Positions 49,005 through 58,461 of a stretch of 64,000 nt of DNA are shown piece after piece. Source of the DNA: Leishmania panamensis (Eukaryota > Euglenozoa > Kinetoplastea > Trypanosomatida > Trypanosomatidae); NCBI RefSeq assembly GCF_000755165.1, contig NC_025870.1, positions 618,784 to 682,783 of the forward strand, written 5' to 3'. The position numbers and the translations under genes were made by a program. Position 1 is the stretch's first letter, and every line of letters begins with the position of its first letter. The notes below the pieces were generated by a model. That model saw nothing but the letters and a program-made list of their open reading frames with translations. It made no database searches and had not been told where the DNA came from.

Positions 49005-49739
49005 TCAATCGTCATCGTACTCGGGCCGCGGCGCCAACTCCCACTCGGGCCGCCGCTGCACCGACTTTACGTTTTGGTGTTTTGCCGTCCCGTTGTAGTC
49101 GCCGATCTTCTTGGCCACGTTCTCCTTGGTTACCCCTGGCTCGTCGAGCCATTCCTTGATGTAGTCATCGCGCGCCTTGGCCATCGTGTCGCGCTGATCC
49201 TCGTACGAGTACTCGGCCCAGTACTTGCGCTGGCGTGGGTCAAAGTACTGTGGGTTTTTCTCCTCCAAATTCACGTAGGCTGCCTTCATGCGCTTCTGAT
49301 ACGGCATTTCCTGGTGCCGCATCGAGTTCTTCTCCACCGGCACCCCAACACGCAGGTCATAGCGTGACTTCTCCTCATATGACATGTACATGCGGTTCTT
49401 CTTGTACCATTCACTGTGCCCCTCCTCCCCCGGCTCCGGGCCCCACTCCTCCGGCCAGCCAAACTCCGGTGGTGGGGTGAGCCCCTCCTTGTCCTTCTTC
49501 CAGTCATGCAGATGATGCAGCTTTTCCATCTCTGTCATTTGCTTCTTGGGCTCCAGAGACCTTACCGTGGGGCTCTGCATCTGATCCTCGTAGTAGCTGT
49601 ACCGTGGGGCGGGGTCATGTTTGGGGTACATGTCTTCGAAGAAACGGTAGCCACCGCCGCTGCTGTTACTGCTGGTTGGGAGAAGTACCGGGGTCAAGCG
49701 GAAGGCAGCTCCTGAGCATTGAAGTGATGTGGGTCGCAT
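49005..49739 (-). CDS. Trp/Tyr-rich protein of unknown function, probably mitochondrial
   Basis: The 244-residue protein (ATG at 49739) starts MRPTSLQCSGAAFRLTPVLL, a plausible mitochondrial presequence (basic, hydroxylated, no acidic residues). The mature part is unusually rich in Trp, Tyr, Pro, Glu and Lys, with blocks FGWPEEWGPEPGEEG, WYKKNRMYMSYEEKSRY and YFDPRQRKYWAEYSYEDQ. It has no transmembrane segment and an acidic end. This composition is common among kinetoplastid-specific subunits of mitochondrial complexes (respiratory chain, ATP synthase or mitoribosome), but I recognise no family. The frame is open upstream to 49877, but a CTCTAG acceptor-like sequence and an A-run separate that part. 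The chosen ATG is the first after them. Confidence 0.74.
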   Translation of the reverse strand: MRPTSLQCSGAAFRLTPVLLPTSSNSSGGGYRFFEDMYPKHDPAPRYSYYEDQMQSPTVRSLEPKKQMTEMEKLHHLHDWKKDKEGLTPPPEFGWPEEWGPEPGEEGHSEWYKKNRMYMSYEEKSRYDLRVGVPVEKNSMRHQEMPYQKRMKAAYVNLEEKNPQYFDPRQRKYWAEYSYEDQRDTMAKARDDYIKEWLDEPGVTKENVAKKIGDYNGTAKHQNVKSVQRRPEWELAPRPEYDDD

Positions 49740-50359
49740 CGCGCGACCGGAAAGCGCGCGCAGCTCAGTACCGCTTTTTTTTTTCCCGATCTTCCTAGAG
49801 ATCGTGCGAAGCACAAAGGGGCTCAGAGCACAAAGCCACACACACACACACGTCGCAAGCGCAGCTCTGCCCAACACCGGATTTCTTTAGCCCCTTGCTG
49901 AGACTTGCGGTGCCTCCCCCCTGTACAGCAGCTTGGGGATGGCAAGAAGAGAAGTTGGGGAGGCATCCCGCCGCCGTTGCGCGCGACAGTTGCACATGGC
50001 GTATTGAAAGAGAAGATGGGCAGAAGAGCGGAGGAGAGGGAGAGAGGGGTGAACATGCATACGCCGATCCCTTCGCTTTGACCCGCACGTCTAACAATGG
50101 TGAATAGGGAGATGGGGAAGGGGGGGATGGGCGTTCGCGGCTGCGAGACATTCTCCTCCCTTATGGGTGTTATAATACCCTCCGTTGTTTTTGCCGAATC
50201 AAACACCACCAAAGGGGGGGAGAGGAGATTCTTCCTCACCCCACGAAGGCGGTGCTAATGGCCGACACGTGACTTTTAAAAGGTATGACCACAGACTTGC
50301 ACAAGCACGGAGGGCACACACACACACACCCGCCTCTTGGTCATTCTTTCGGTTCCCAC
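49740..50359. other. Intergenic region between the thioesterase gene and the Trp/Tyr-rich gene
   Basis: About 0.62 kb with no gene. Includes a (CA)n run near 49839-49850 and a T-run at 49776-49785 (A-run in the transcript). Confidence 0.6.
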
Positions 50360-51586
50360 TTAGAACTTCACCGGCAGCACACGGGATATGAACGAGACAA
50401 GGTCGTTGATCTCCTGTGGCAGGGTGGAGTGCGGCATGTTGTACTCCAGGAAGTTGATCGGGGCGACACCACCGTCCTTCTCCAAGATCTCCTTCGTCTC
50501 TTTCGCAGCCGAAATTGGTACAACGGGGTCTTGACGGCCGTGAAACATGGTAATGGGGACATATTTCTGCACGATGCGCGGCAGCACATCTGTGCACGCC
50601 GCCAAGTAGCCCGACATACAAGCAATGCCGGCCGGGGCGATGTGAGTCGTCAGCCCAGTGCAGAGTGAGACAGCCGCGCCCTGGGAGAAGCCGCCGTAGA
50701 CGACACGGTGGGGTGCGATGCCGTACTTCTTGGCCGCCACATGGGCGATGCTACGCACGTAATCGCAGGACTGTCGGACGGAGGTGGCGTCCTGCCGGCT
50801 GCTAAGCAGGCCACTGTTGCTCATGTCCATGATGTCGTACCAAGCGGGCATCAGCATGCCGCCATTGATAGTGACGCTCCGTGATGGGGCGGTGGGCAGC
50901 AAAAAGAGGAGATGCGGCAGGCGGCGCAACAGCTCGTGGCCGACGTCCTCCCAGCCGTACGCGGAGTCGCCGAGGCCGTGGATGAGGGTGACGATACCGG
51001 TTGGATTCTTATTGCCGATTTCCAGTAGCGTGCCGTAGCGGAGCCCGTGGGTGATGGGGGCCGAATCCCGAGTCGCCTGCAGCTTCCTCTGGAGATCGCC
51101 ATTCTCGATGCAGTCGGCGAAGTCGGTTATGGTGTACAAGGTGCGCAGTTCCTCCTTAATCTGCACATTCGTGAGCTGTTCGACCGGCACAGTCATGGTG
51201 ATGGGTGTTTCGAGTATGGTTGCTGGTATCACAGGGACGGCGGACGCGCTGTGGGTTAAGAAACGTTCTCTGCGTTGCCGTAGGGTGTAGAGGGGATTGG
51301 AGAGAAAGGCGAGAATACCGAAGAGAAAGAGGGGGGTATCCAACAAAGGGTGCACCTGTGACGTGGAAAATCCTGTGCGGCTCATGCGTGCCGGTGGTTC
51401 TGGTGTCGAAGCAACGGAAAGCGTGGCCGTCCCCTCATCCGCTCGTACTCGCCCTGCAACATCAGAGCTGCAAACGATTTTTGTGTTTCCCATCATCGGG
51501 TACGCCGCAAGCGGGACGGTAACCGCCACAGACAACACAGCGACAGACTTAATGAGCGCCGCCGAAGTTTGGCTGACAACATACAT
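50360..51586 (-). CDS. Acyl-protein thioesterase/lysophospholipase-like serine hydrolase
   Basis: From the ATG at 51586 the protein has 408 residues. The C-terminal half (about 195-408) is an APT1/LYPLA alpha/beta hydrolase: oxyanion segment IHGLGDSAYGWEDVG, the lid region with PAWYDIMDM, nucleophile elbow GFSQG (Ser301), HGRQDPVVP with Asp353, and MPHS with His386. All three catalytic residues are present. APT enzymes remove palmitate from S-acylated proteins, which is relevant to the many acylated membrane proteins of trypanosomatids. The N-terminal 190 residues are extra compared with human APT1 (about 230 residues). They contain two hydrophobic stretches (about 8-32 and 82-98), suggesting membrane anchoring. 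The frame continues upstream only from a GTG at 51613, so I use the first ATG. Confidence 0.86.
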   Translation of the reverse strand: MYVVSQTSAALIKSVAVLSVAVTVPLAAYPMMGNTKIVCSSDVAGRVRADEGTATLSVASTPEPPARMSRTGFSTSQVHPLLDTPLFLFGILAFLSNPLYTLRQRRERFLTHSASAVPVIPATILETPITMTVPVEQLTNVQIKEELRTLYTITDFADCIENGDLQRKLQATRDSAPITHGLRYGTLLEIGNKNPTGIVTLIHGLGDSAYGWEDVGHELLRRLPHLLFLLPTAPSRSVTINGGMLMPAWYDIMDMSNSGLLSSRQDATSVRQSCDYVRSIAHVAAKKYGIAPHRVVYGGFSQGAAVSLCTGLTTHIAPAGIACMSGYLAACTDVLPRIVQKYVPITMFHGRQDPVVPISAAKETKEILEKDGGVAPINFLEYNMPHSTLPQEINDLVSFISRVLPVKF

Positions 51587-52007
51587 AGGAAGGAGCCATG
51601 GGTCCCGATGCACGTTGCTTCAGCGGGCTGCTCCGTGCCACCGCTTTTAGGTTCCCGAGATGTTTCCTCTTCCTCTTCGCGTGTGTGTGTGTGTGCGTTA
51701 GGGAGTACGCCAGTTAGGGAGCCAGTATGCAATTTCACTGCTGACAAGGGTTCTTTAGTTGCAGTCATGCGCGGGAAAGGGAGGAAGCAGCGGGGGGGGG
51801 GGGGCGGGAAGGAGAAAAGTGTGAGGGTGGGGAGTGTAGGAGAGAGAGTACCCGTACGAAGACTCCGCTCATGGACGCACAAGAGCCGTTCGTGACGGAG
51901 CCGTTTGTGTGCTTGTGTCTGTGCGCAGCCCGGTGAGATCGTCGAAAGGATGAGAAAGCGCGCGCAACAGAGAAAGCAGGCTGCCACACACTGCAAACGT
52001 ATGTCCT

Positions 52008-52041
<34 letters not shown>

Positions 52042-52255
52042 CCTGGTCCCTTGGACTTGTTAAGTCTTTCCACCCCCAGCCTTCTTCACGCAACCCTCCC
52101 CTCCCCGAACTCCTTTACTGAGTACTCTCCCTCCATGCGTTTTCTGTTCTGGTTGGCCTTCTTCATTCTCCGCCATCAACGTTGTTTCTCACAGAGCACA
52201 TGGTAGAGAAAGCGAGCAGCGGTAAACGTGGTCTGCGTGTCTGTGCGTCCACCCA
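51587..52255. other. Intergenic region between the type I membrane protein gene and the thioesterase gene
   Basis: About 0.67 kb without a gene. Contains a poly-G run (51791-51804, poly-C in the transcript) and a (CA)n microsatellite at about 52010-52039. Confidence 0.6.
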
Positions 52256-53470
52256 TTACTGCTGCTTCTTGGCTGCGCCTACAATAAGCTGTGCCCCACT
52301 TCCCAACGACGCTTTGCGCCAGGCAACCAGCCGTACCGTTGCCGACACCATCACGTAGATGGCAGTGACGAGCAGTACGGGGCACACCCAGCGGTGGAAG
52401 ACTCTCGTGTGCGACGCCTTCACCGCGGCTGTGCTACGCCTCATCATGTCCTCGTAAAAAGCACCGGTGAGGCACTCCAGCCGCACGTGCATCACATCGT
52501 CGCTTCGTTGGACCGCTAAGGCAGTTGACTTTGGGACCATCAGCATCGCGAACGTCAGCAACATCTTCTTGGAGCGGTGCGCATCTGGCAGCTCACGGAT
52601 GTACTCATCAATGGTGACGTCTCCGATGCGGGCGTGCTCCTCTGTCGCGCCGGCACCCCTTTCCGCAGGCGCTGCGGCGCTACCTCCATATGGGAGGATG
52701 CGCTCTGTCCACACATCGCTTGCGGAGGTGCTGTGCACGGTCCACGGTTCCGTCCCCGATGCCTCAGCGTCGCTGCTCGTCTTCGCCTGCTGTGACGCCG
52801 AAGCCTTCGCGGGAGCACGGCGTGGCCGGTGGCGGTGCACTGCTGTGGTGGTCTTGGAAGCCGCTGCCTCCTCGCCACCACTCTTCGCTTCCTCGGTGTC
52901 GGGGCTTTTCACTCTGTAGCGCACAAAGAAGTCCTCGCCGTCGTCCCTCAGGAAGAAGCACCGGCCTTGCATGGCACCCTGCTGCCCTCGTCCGCCCGTC
53001 CGGTATTCCTCACAAGACACTCCGTGAAAGGACTTCCGGCGATGCGTTCGGGTAGAGACGTCGTCGCTAGGCATCGCTCCTCGCTTTTCTGTTGCCGCGC
53101 CTTCCTCATCGTACTTTCCTTCCTCTGCATCCTCTATGCGGTGCTTCAAGCTGATCGGCGGTGGCAGTGTGAAGAGGAGCGAGGCGGCCGACTCGGAGGG
53201 CTGGGTCTCCACGCGCACCTCGCGCATCGCCGTCCACTCGGCTAGCTGACCAGCGGCGTTGAGAGTGCCGAGCGACACTGTCCACAGCGCGTTCTCCGCA
53301 TTGAGGAGGTCTACGAGGCTTGTATGCAGCACCAGCGGCTCCTGTTCAACCGCAGTACCTGCGAGGCAGCAGCTGCAGAGCAGTGCGCACAGCACGGCCA
53401 CCACTGCGGAACTCGCTGTCCACACCCCAGCGCGGCGGCATCGAGTTCGCTTTTCCGGGCTTCGTTGCAT
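52256..53470 (-). CDS. Type I membrane protein of unknown function, probably ER/secretory
   Basis: The 404-residue protein has a basic N-terminus followed by a hydrophobic signal sequence (about 17-40, VVAVLCALLCSCCLAG). A lumenal domain includes a low-complexity Ala/Ser/Glu insert (about 125-250). One transmembrane helix lies near the end (about 362-379, VCPVLLVTAIYVMVSATV), with a short basic cytosolic tail ending AAKKQQ. The KKQQ ending is not a canonical K(X)KXX retrieval motif, though lysines sit close to it. Ordered segments flank the insert (EPLVLHTSLVDLLNAENALW; DEYIRELPDAHRSKKMLLTFAMLMV). The architecture resembles ER membrane-complex or GPI-enzyme accessory subunits, but I find no diagnostic motif and leave the function open. 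The start is the ATG at 53470. Confidence 0.78.
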   Translation of the reverse strand: MQRSPEKRTRCRRAGVWTASSAVVAVLCALLCSCCLAGTAVEQEPLVLHTSLVDLLNAENALWTVSLGTLNAAGQLAEWTAMREVRVETQPSESAASLLFTLPPPISLKHRIEDAEEGKYDEEGAATEKRGAMPSDDVSTRTHRRKSFHGVSCEEYRTGGRGQQGAMQGRCFFLRDDGEDFFVRYRVKSPDTEEAKSGGEEAAASKTTTAVHRHRPRRAPAKASASQQAKTSSDAEASGTEPWTVHSTSASDVWTERILPYGGSAAAPAERGAGATEEHARIGDVTIDEYIRELPDAHRSKKMLLTFAMLMVPKSTALAVQRSDDVMHVRLECLTGAFYEDMMRRSTAAVKASHTRVFHRWVCPVLLVTAIYVMVSATVRLVAWRKASLGSGAQLIVGAAKKQQ

Positions 53471-53869
53471 TGGATATCAAGTGTGGACACCAGGGAGGAG
53501 AGAAAGGAATGCATGAGGGGTGGGGGTGGGGGGAGAAAGAGATAAGTACACAAACGAGGCGATATAGCACAAAGGCACGCTACCACGACAGCCAATAGTG
53601 CGTCGGTGTGTGTGCGTGTGTGTGTGTATGTATGTTGGAGTGAACAGCAAAGCAAAGAGGTGTGTGCTGTCGCTCCGGTACAACACAGGGGTGTGCGTGG
53701 CAGAGGGGGAGCGAGCGACCTGTATAGATGCAGATTTCTCTGTGTGTGTATGAATATGGTTCACAAGGGACCGTATGGTATATGAAAGAGAGGAGTGGCG
53801 GGAGGGGCGGCGGCTTTCTTTTCTTTTAGGGTGCGTTTGGATGGTTGGCGGTTCTGGATGATCAAAAAG
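53471..53869. other. Intergenic region between tRNA-Asp and the type I membrane protein gene
   Basis: About 0.4 kb with no gene; a (GT)n run lies at 53607-53628. The minus-strand TTTTT just below the tRNA (complement of 53865-53869) belongs to the tRNA terminator. Confidence 0.55.
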
Positions 53870-53941
53870 CTTCCCGGCCGGGAATTGAACCCGGGTCACC
53901 CGCGTGACAGGCGGGTATACTAACCACTATACTACCGAGAA
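53870..53941 (-). tRNA. tRNA-Asp (anticodon GTC)
   Basis: The 72-nt minus-strand sequence folds as a complete cloverleaf. The acceptor stem TTCTCGG pairs with CCGGGAA (one T-G wobble). The D-arm follows GTATAGTGGTTAGTAT, the anticodon stem-loop is CCCGC-CTGTCAC-GCGGG with anticodon GTC, and the T-arm is CCGGGTTCAATTCCCGG. The discriminator base is G, as expected for tRNA-Asp. Internal A and B boxes are intact and no intron is present. A T5 run immediately downstream on the minus strand is a normal Pol III terminator. It is the only tRNA I see in the window and it is co-directional with the flanking Pol II genes. Confidence 0.97.
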
Positions 53942-54229
53942 CTGAGAACCCCACCGGGGCTTTCGAACTCTGCGCTAGCGCCTTCTTGTATGGCTTCCGC
54001 CCCTTTTTTGGGGAGAGGAAGGACGACGGGAAGGAGAGGGCTGCGTCAGGCCTGGGGGGAGTTGGGCGTGTTGTTGCGAGATTTACGCTGAGCCATGAGA
54101 GTCACAAGTTAGGGATCGAAAAGAAAAGCGAAAAAAAAAGAAAAAGAGGCCGGACAGCGGGGGAGGGAGGCGATCATCGTGCGCGTATAGCGCATGAAAA
54201 GAGACGCAGGATGCTCTTCCTTCAGCCTG
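53942..54229. other. Short spacer between tRNA-Asp and SIDER C
   Basis: Fewer than 300 bases, with an A-rich stretch at about 54117-54148 on the plus strand (T-rich in the transcript). No gene is seen. Confidence 0.5.
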
Positions 54230-54745
54230 TCCACTCTCTGCCACAGAACTGCGGGGTGAAGCTCCACCTCCACCCCGCAACGCCAAGCCCTGTCACAGAC
54301 CCACCGCGTGCGGTGCGAGGCAGTCGTAGACACACGCACTGCAGCAAGGCTCCCACTCGGCCATCGGGCCACGGCACCTGCCTCAAACACTACCCATTAC
54401 CCGCTCTGCAGCCGCTCCCAGTGCGCCGGTCGCCACCTGGCACGTCCCTCGGGGTGGCTCAGGGGGGGCACCCCACAGCAGTAGGCAGCCAGGGCCTGGC
54501 GAGATGCACCCGAGTCACGCTGACACTCTGCCCCTCCTATGGGGGTGGGACAAGCGTGCTCCCGGTTGCAGGTCGCCCCGATGCCACGTCGTCGAGGGCC
54601 TGACCGCCGACGTCAGTGGAGATGAGTCGCACTGACCTTCCAGCATTGGCAGGGCTATGGGGGCTGTCTGGCTTCCTCAGATTGAGTGGGGGCTACTGGG
54701 CCCTGGGATACCGTAGGCTGAGGTGTCTTCCCATCAAGGAAACGC
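54230..54745 (-). mobile_element. SIDER-type degenerate retroposon, copy C (diverged)
   Basis: About 515 bp in transcription orientation. On the minus strand it begins near 54740 with GGGAAGACACCTCAGCC and ends near 54230 after the ACCCCGCAGTTCTGTGGC segment. It shares with copies A and B the order of blocks around the Pro/Gly-like GAGCCACCCCGAGGGACG core and the GGACAAGCGTGCTC region (on opposite strands). Many substitutions and small indels separate it from the near-identical A/B pair, so it is an older or different subfamily member. It lies between tRNA-Asp and the gene at 55403, in that gene's presumed 3' UTR. Confidence 0.78.
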
Positions 54746-55243
54746 CCTAGTGGAGGGCAAGACGAGGGGGGGGGGCGATAATTCTGCTTTCATCTCCGTC
54801 TAGAAGCGGGCGCTCAACACCCTCCCCTCTCCTCTCGTGTAGTCCTCGATATGCAGAGTGGCGGGAGGTGGGTGGGTGGGGAAATAGAAGTACAAAGAAA
54901 CACGATAACAGCAAGAAGAAAGCACAAGAAGCGACGCGCTCGGGCGACATGGACGTCACGTAAGTACGCCACCAATACGCGCATAGGCCTGGGGAACAGC
55001 CGAAAAAGAGAGAGAGGAGGGGGGGGGGGAGGGGGAGGGAGGGAGGGAGGGGGCGGAAAGATAAGTGTCGTCGACACGAGCAAGGTAGGTAGCTGCACAA
55101 ACTTTATTTTAGGCAGCCTTCCCATCTCTGTTGAGATGTCGCTTACGCACCTCGGGCAACGGTCTTTTCAACGTATCCATCGTATGGCCCCTCCCCTTCG
55201 TCATCACGCGGTGTGCTCACAAGTTCCGATTAAGAAGTCCTGT
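54746..55243. other. 3' UTR between the 55.4 kb gene and SIDER C
   Basis: About 0.5 kb with no gene. A G-rich plus-strand run (55019-55052) reads as a long C/T tract on the transcript. Confidence 0.55.
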
Positions 55244-55402
55244 TTACTCATCCTCATCGATCTCCAGCCAATCCTGCGACATAACTCCGCTGCTTGGCTG
55301 CAGCGTCCCACTCCCCGGCGGCGGCGCACTGTCCAGCGGCAGCGCAACGTGCACAGGCTGGCTGCTATCCGTCTCGCGAGACGTCCACGCAGCGTGGCTC
55401 TG
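55244..55402 (-). other. In-frame open extension directly after the stop codon of the 55.4 kb gene
   Basis: After the TAA at 55405-55403 the same frame stays open for 52 codons to a second TAA at 55246-55244. About three quarters of the codons end in G or C, like the real genes here. The peptide starts QSHAAWTSRETD and ends in the acidic MSQDWLEIDEDE, a credible C-terminus. The next base after the first TAA is C (TAA CAG). Confidence 0.5.
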
Positions 55403-57049
55403 TTATGAGGCAGTGGTGCTCTTGTCGACAGGAGGACGATCTGCCAAGAGCGGAACTTCCGGTGTGCGACTGCAGATGGTTTTCAGCACCTCAAAGTCGT
55501 CGCTGTACGCCTCACCCAAGGCGCCACACAGCGTATTCTCGTGACCAGCGTAGTTGGCCAGCATCTCCTCCAATCCTGGCCTCTCCTCCTCAGGCTGACG
55601 CGCAATGAAGCGGACCATAGTGCGGTAAGGGCGATCGACGTTGTCGTCGTTGTGTCCCTGCAGCTGGGGCATCCCCGGCAGCAGCTCTGTACCCTCCAGC
55701 GCCGCGGCAGGCACAGACTCCGATCTGGAGCGGTGCAGTGTCAAGGCGGACGTGAGGCACACCCGCTCTGCATTAGGGGTGTTCATATCCAGCGGGTCTT
55801 TGTCATTGCGGGAGGGGCGGGTGCTGTACCACGGAGTTGTCTCAACGGGTACCACAGCCATCCGCTCGCTGCTGAGCTCCATTGAGCGGTGCGATGCATT
55901 CTTCGATTCCGCACGCGGCTTCGAAGTTCGGGGCTCCTTCATCCTGTGCTGAGTGTGCTCGTCGGTGGGATGGAGATAAACCGCCTCTGGAGATGATGAG
56001 AGGGTTTCGCTGTTGTTGCTACGCGGAGAGGGGTTGTGCGGATCGACGCTGCGCACGGGTGGGCTGCAGACGCTGTGCTTGTCGCAACGGGAGCTTGGCT
56101 CGCCCCTTGAGTAGGCATGCGATGGTCCATCTCCCCGCCCGTTGCTGCCCGCGTCGTTCGCTGCAGGGGCTTCTGGGTGCACCGTAGCTTCTGCGGCAGA
56201 TCCATCGCGTGTCTTTGGCTGCTGTCGCTGATACTTCTGAGGGCTCCTGTAGGTGTTCTTAGCCTTCCGCGGCTCATCATCGTCGTGCTCTCCGGATTCC
56301 TTGGAATGAATGTAGCGCGACGCAGTGGACTGCCTTGCTGCAGAGCGGGTGCCACTGGCCGCCACCGCTGCGGCCGGAGTGCTGTGGTGGTTGACAGGCA
56401 TCTGAGTATGGTGAGAGATGGAGATCTTGATCGACTGCATGGATACAACATCGACATTCTCATTCTCTGTCACCACCACTGCTGCGCTGACTTTGCAGTT
56501 CAGAGACGGGCTGCTGTTGGCGGAGTTCTCAACTTCCGGCACTATGACAGCCATATTTGACTTCGGAGAGATCGTGTAGCTGCCTTCAGCCAGACGCTCC
56601 TTTGCCAGGTGCGCCTTCGCGTTGGTATCTGGTACGCTGCTGCGGTACGAGGAGAGTAGACTGCTGGAGTTGTCAAACTCCAGCTCCGTCAACTCCTGCG
56701 GCTTCTGCCGAGGGGTTGGCTGTGCAGCCGGCCGATTTGATAGCACCTTGTTGGACCTCCGCGTGGTGGGCGAAACTGGCTGCTTTGAGTCCTCTGGCGG
56801 AGGATGAGCAGTCTCGTCGACGTACTTACGCTGCGACGCGTGCTGCAGCGGTGCAGGGATGGGATTGAACTCGTCACCTCGCGGCGTCGTGATGTGACCG
56901 GGGGAGTTCGCATCTACACTTGTGCTGAACTCCTGCTCTGGAGAGGGGGTGGGCGGGCGTGCGATAGAGCTGTTGCGAGACGCTGTGCGCCTGGGCGGTA
57001 GCGGTGGTGCACGGACGGTCGCCGTGTAAGGCTGGTGAGGGCTGGTCAT
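55403..57049 (-). CDS. Disordered Ser/Pro-rich protein of unknown function
   Basis: From the ATG at 57049 (MTSPHQPYTATVRAPPLPP) the protein has 548 residues. Nearly all of it is low-complexity: Ser, Pro, Thr, Asn, Arg and Glu-rich, with no hydrophobic core or transmembrane segment. Short ordered-looking islands occur near the middle (NMAVIVPEVENSAN; NVDVVSMQSIKISI) and near the end (EERPGLEEMLANYAGHENTLCGALGEAYSDDFEVLKTICSRTPEVPLL), the last probably a small helical module. Such proteins are often cytoskeletal or scaffold components in trypanosomatids, but no function can be assigned. Reading continues in frame for 52 codons after the TAA (see 55244-55402), so this stop may be a lineage-specific nonsense change or a readthrough site. 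A polypyrimidine-rich leader precedes the chosen ATG. Confidence 0.77.
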   Translation of the reverse strand: MTSPHQPYTATVRAPPLPPRRTASRNSSIARPPTPSPEQEFSTSVDANSPGHITTPRGDEFNPIPAPLQHASQRKYVDETAHPPPEDSKQPVSPTTRRSNKVLSNRPAAQPTPRQKPQELTELEFDNSSSLLSSYRSSVPDTNAKAHLAKERLAEGSYTISPKSNMAVIVPEVENSANSSPSLNCKVSAAVVVTENENVDVVSMQSIKISISHHTQMPVNHHSTPAAAVAASGTRSAARQSTASRYIHSKESGEHDDDEPRKAKNTYRSPQKYQRQQPKTRDGSAAEATVHPEAPAANDAGSNGRGDGPSHAYSRGEPSSRCDKHSVCSPPVRSVDPHNPSPRSNNSETLSSSPEAVYLHPTDEHTQHRMKEPRTSKPRAESKNASHRSMELSSERMAVVPVETTPWYSTRPSRNDKDPLDMNTPNAERVCLTSALTLHRSRSESVPAAALEGTELLPGMPQLQGHNDDNVDRPYRTMVRFIARQPEEERPGLEEMLANYAGHENTLCGALGEAYSDDFEVLKTICSRTPEVPLLADRPPVDKSTTAS

Positions 57050-58461
57050 TGCGAATGCGTGCGGGTGTCGGGTGGGTGGGTGAGGGAGGGTGCCGACACT
57101 GTCGATATATTTCCTCACGGTTATATATATGTGTGTGTGTGTGTGTGTGATATACTACACAATGAGGTGGCTTGGGGGCAGCAACGTTCGTGCGCACAGA
57201 TCAATCAAGGTTTAGGCCACGCAACGCGAGAGAAGAGGGGGTGAGCGAGGTCGAAAGAGTTTCCAACACCAACATCAACCCGCTCCGCCAACACGATTGT
57301 GGCAAGGGGGTGGGGGGAGAGAGGGATGAGGTGACGGCTGAGGCAACACAGAGAAAGGTTATATGAACGTTTGGTGGGCAGGCGGTGATGACAAAGAGAC
57401 CCACGGCGAGAGCAGGGAAAGGGGGGGTCCTCAAGGCAGTCATCATTGTGCCCACCCCTCTGCATGAAATCTCGCGCCTATGGGCGTCTTTTGCCCGCCC
57501 CCTCCCCCATTTTCTCTGCCCAAGTACGGCACAGCAGTGGCAGCACACCTTCAGGGAGGAAAGCACACACTCCTGTTCAGGTGGAGACGAGAGAGAGTGT
57601 GGCAATACGGGAGGTGAGGTTAAAGGGAGCGGGAGTGTGTTAGGGGCGGTTGGAGTATATCACGTATTCACCCTTTGTTTCTTGACTTGCCTTTTTTCCT
57701 CTGTTGCGTGCTGACGAGTTAGGGGGGGAGGGGGGGGGCGCACCACCTCTGCCCCCCGCCCCCCGCCCCCCTGAGTTATCCATCGTTGTCTGCTCCTCCA
57801 TGCAAAATAAGATGTCTCTCTGTGTGTGTGTGTGTGTGCCTATGTCGGGGGACGCCCATTGACATGATACCTTCGAGTCTTCCTCCCCGTCCCCCATGTC
57901 GTCTTATCCTCATCATGGTCAACGTCATTCAACATACACCACCACCACACCAAATCCAAGCAAACAAACAAGAGAGGTGAGCACATACACGAAGAAGCAA
58001 AAGAACCGAAACGGAAAGGGAGGGTGTGGGTGGGTGAGTGGGGAGGGGGGCAGCAGCCGTTCGCTGGTCCCTGGGAAAGGAGAAGGCTGAGGAGAGGCGA
58101 GCGAGAGGATGAGAAAGGTATACCGGCACACGCATACATACGTAGACACAGCTCGGACAGATACATCTTACTGTGAATGCTCAGAGGACAGGCTTCCACT
58201 TCTCAGTACCTTGGCCCCTCTCTCTTGATGCCAGCCCTCATCTCGCCGGAGGTAATTACATGTTCGTCTCTGCTGCCTCGGCCACGCCTACTCCCTCTTT
58301 TGCTGCCTCTCTCTCTCTCTCTCTCTCTCTCTTCGCAGCGTGCACCACCCCCACAGGAGATGGGATGCAGCCCGCTTCCTCGCTGGTCGTGTGTGTATAG
58401 CTGCAGCGAGACAAGATGCTGCTTCTTTACATTGCGTATGCCAATGCCGTGTATGGCGCGG
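57050..58461. other. Intergenic region between the SPRY/LisH gene and the disordered-protein gene
   Basis: About 1.4 kb with no gene. Includes (GT)n runs (57130-57148, 57821-57838), poly-G/poly-C clusters (57721-57772) and a (CT)n run at 58308-58331. Confidence 0.65.
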
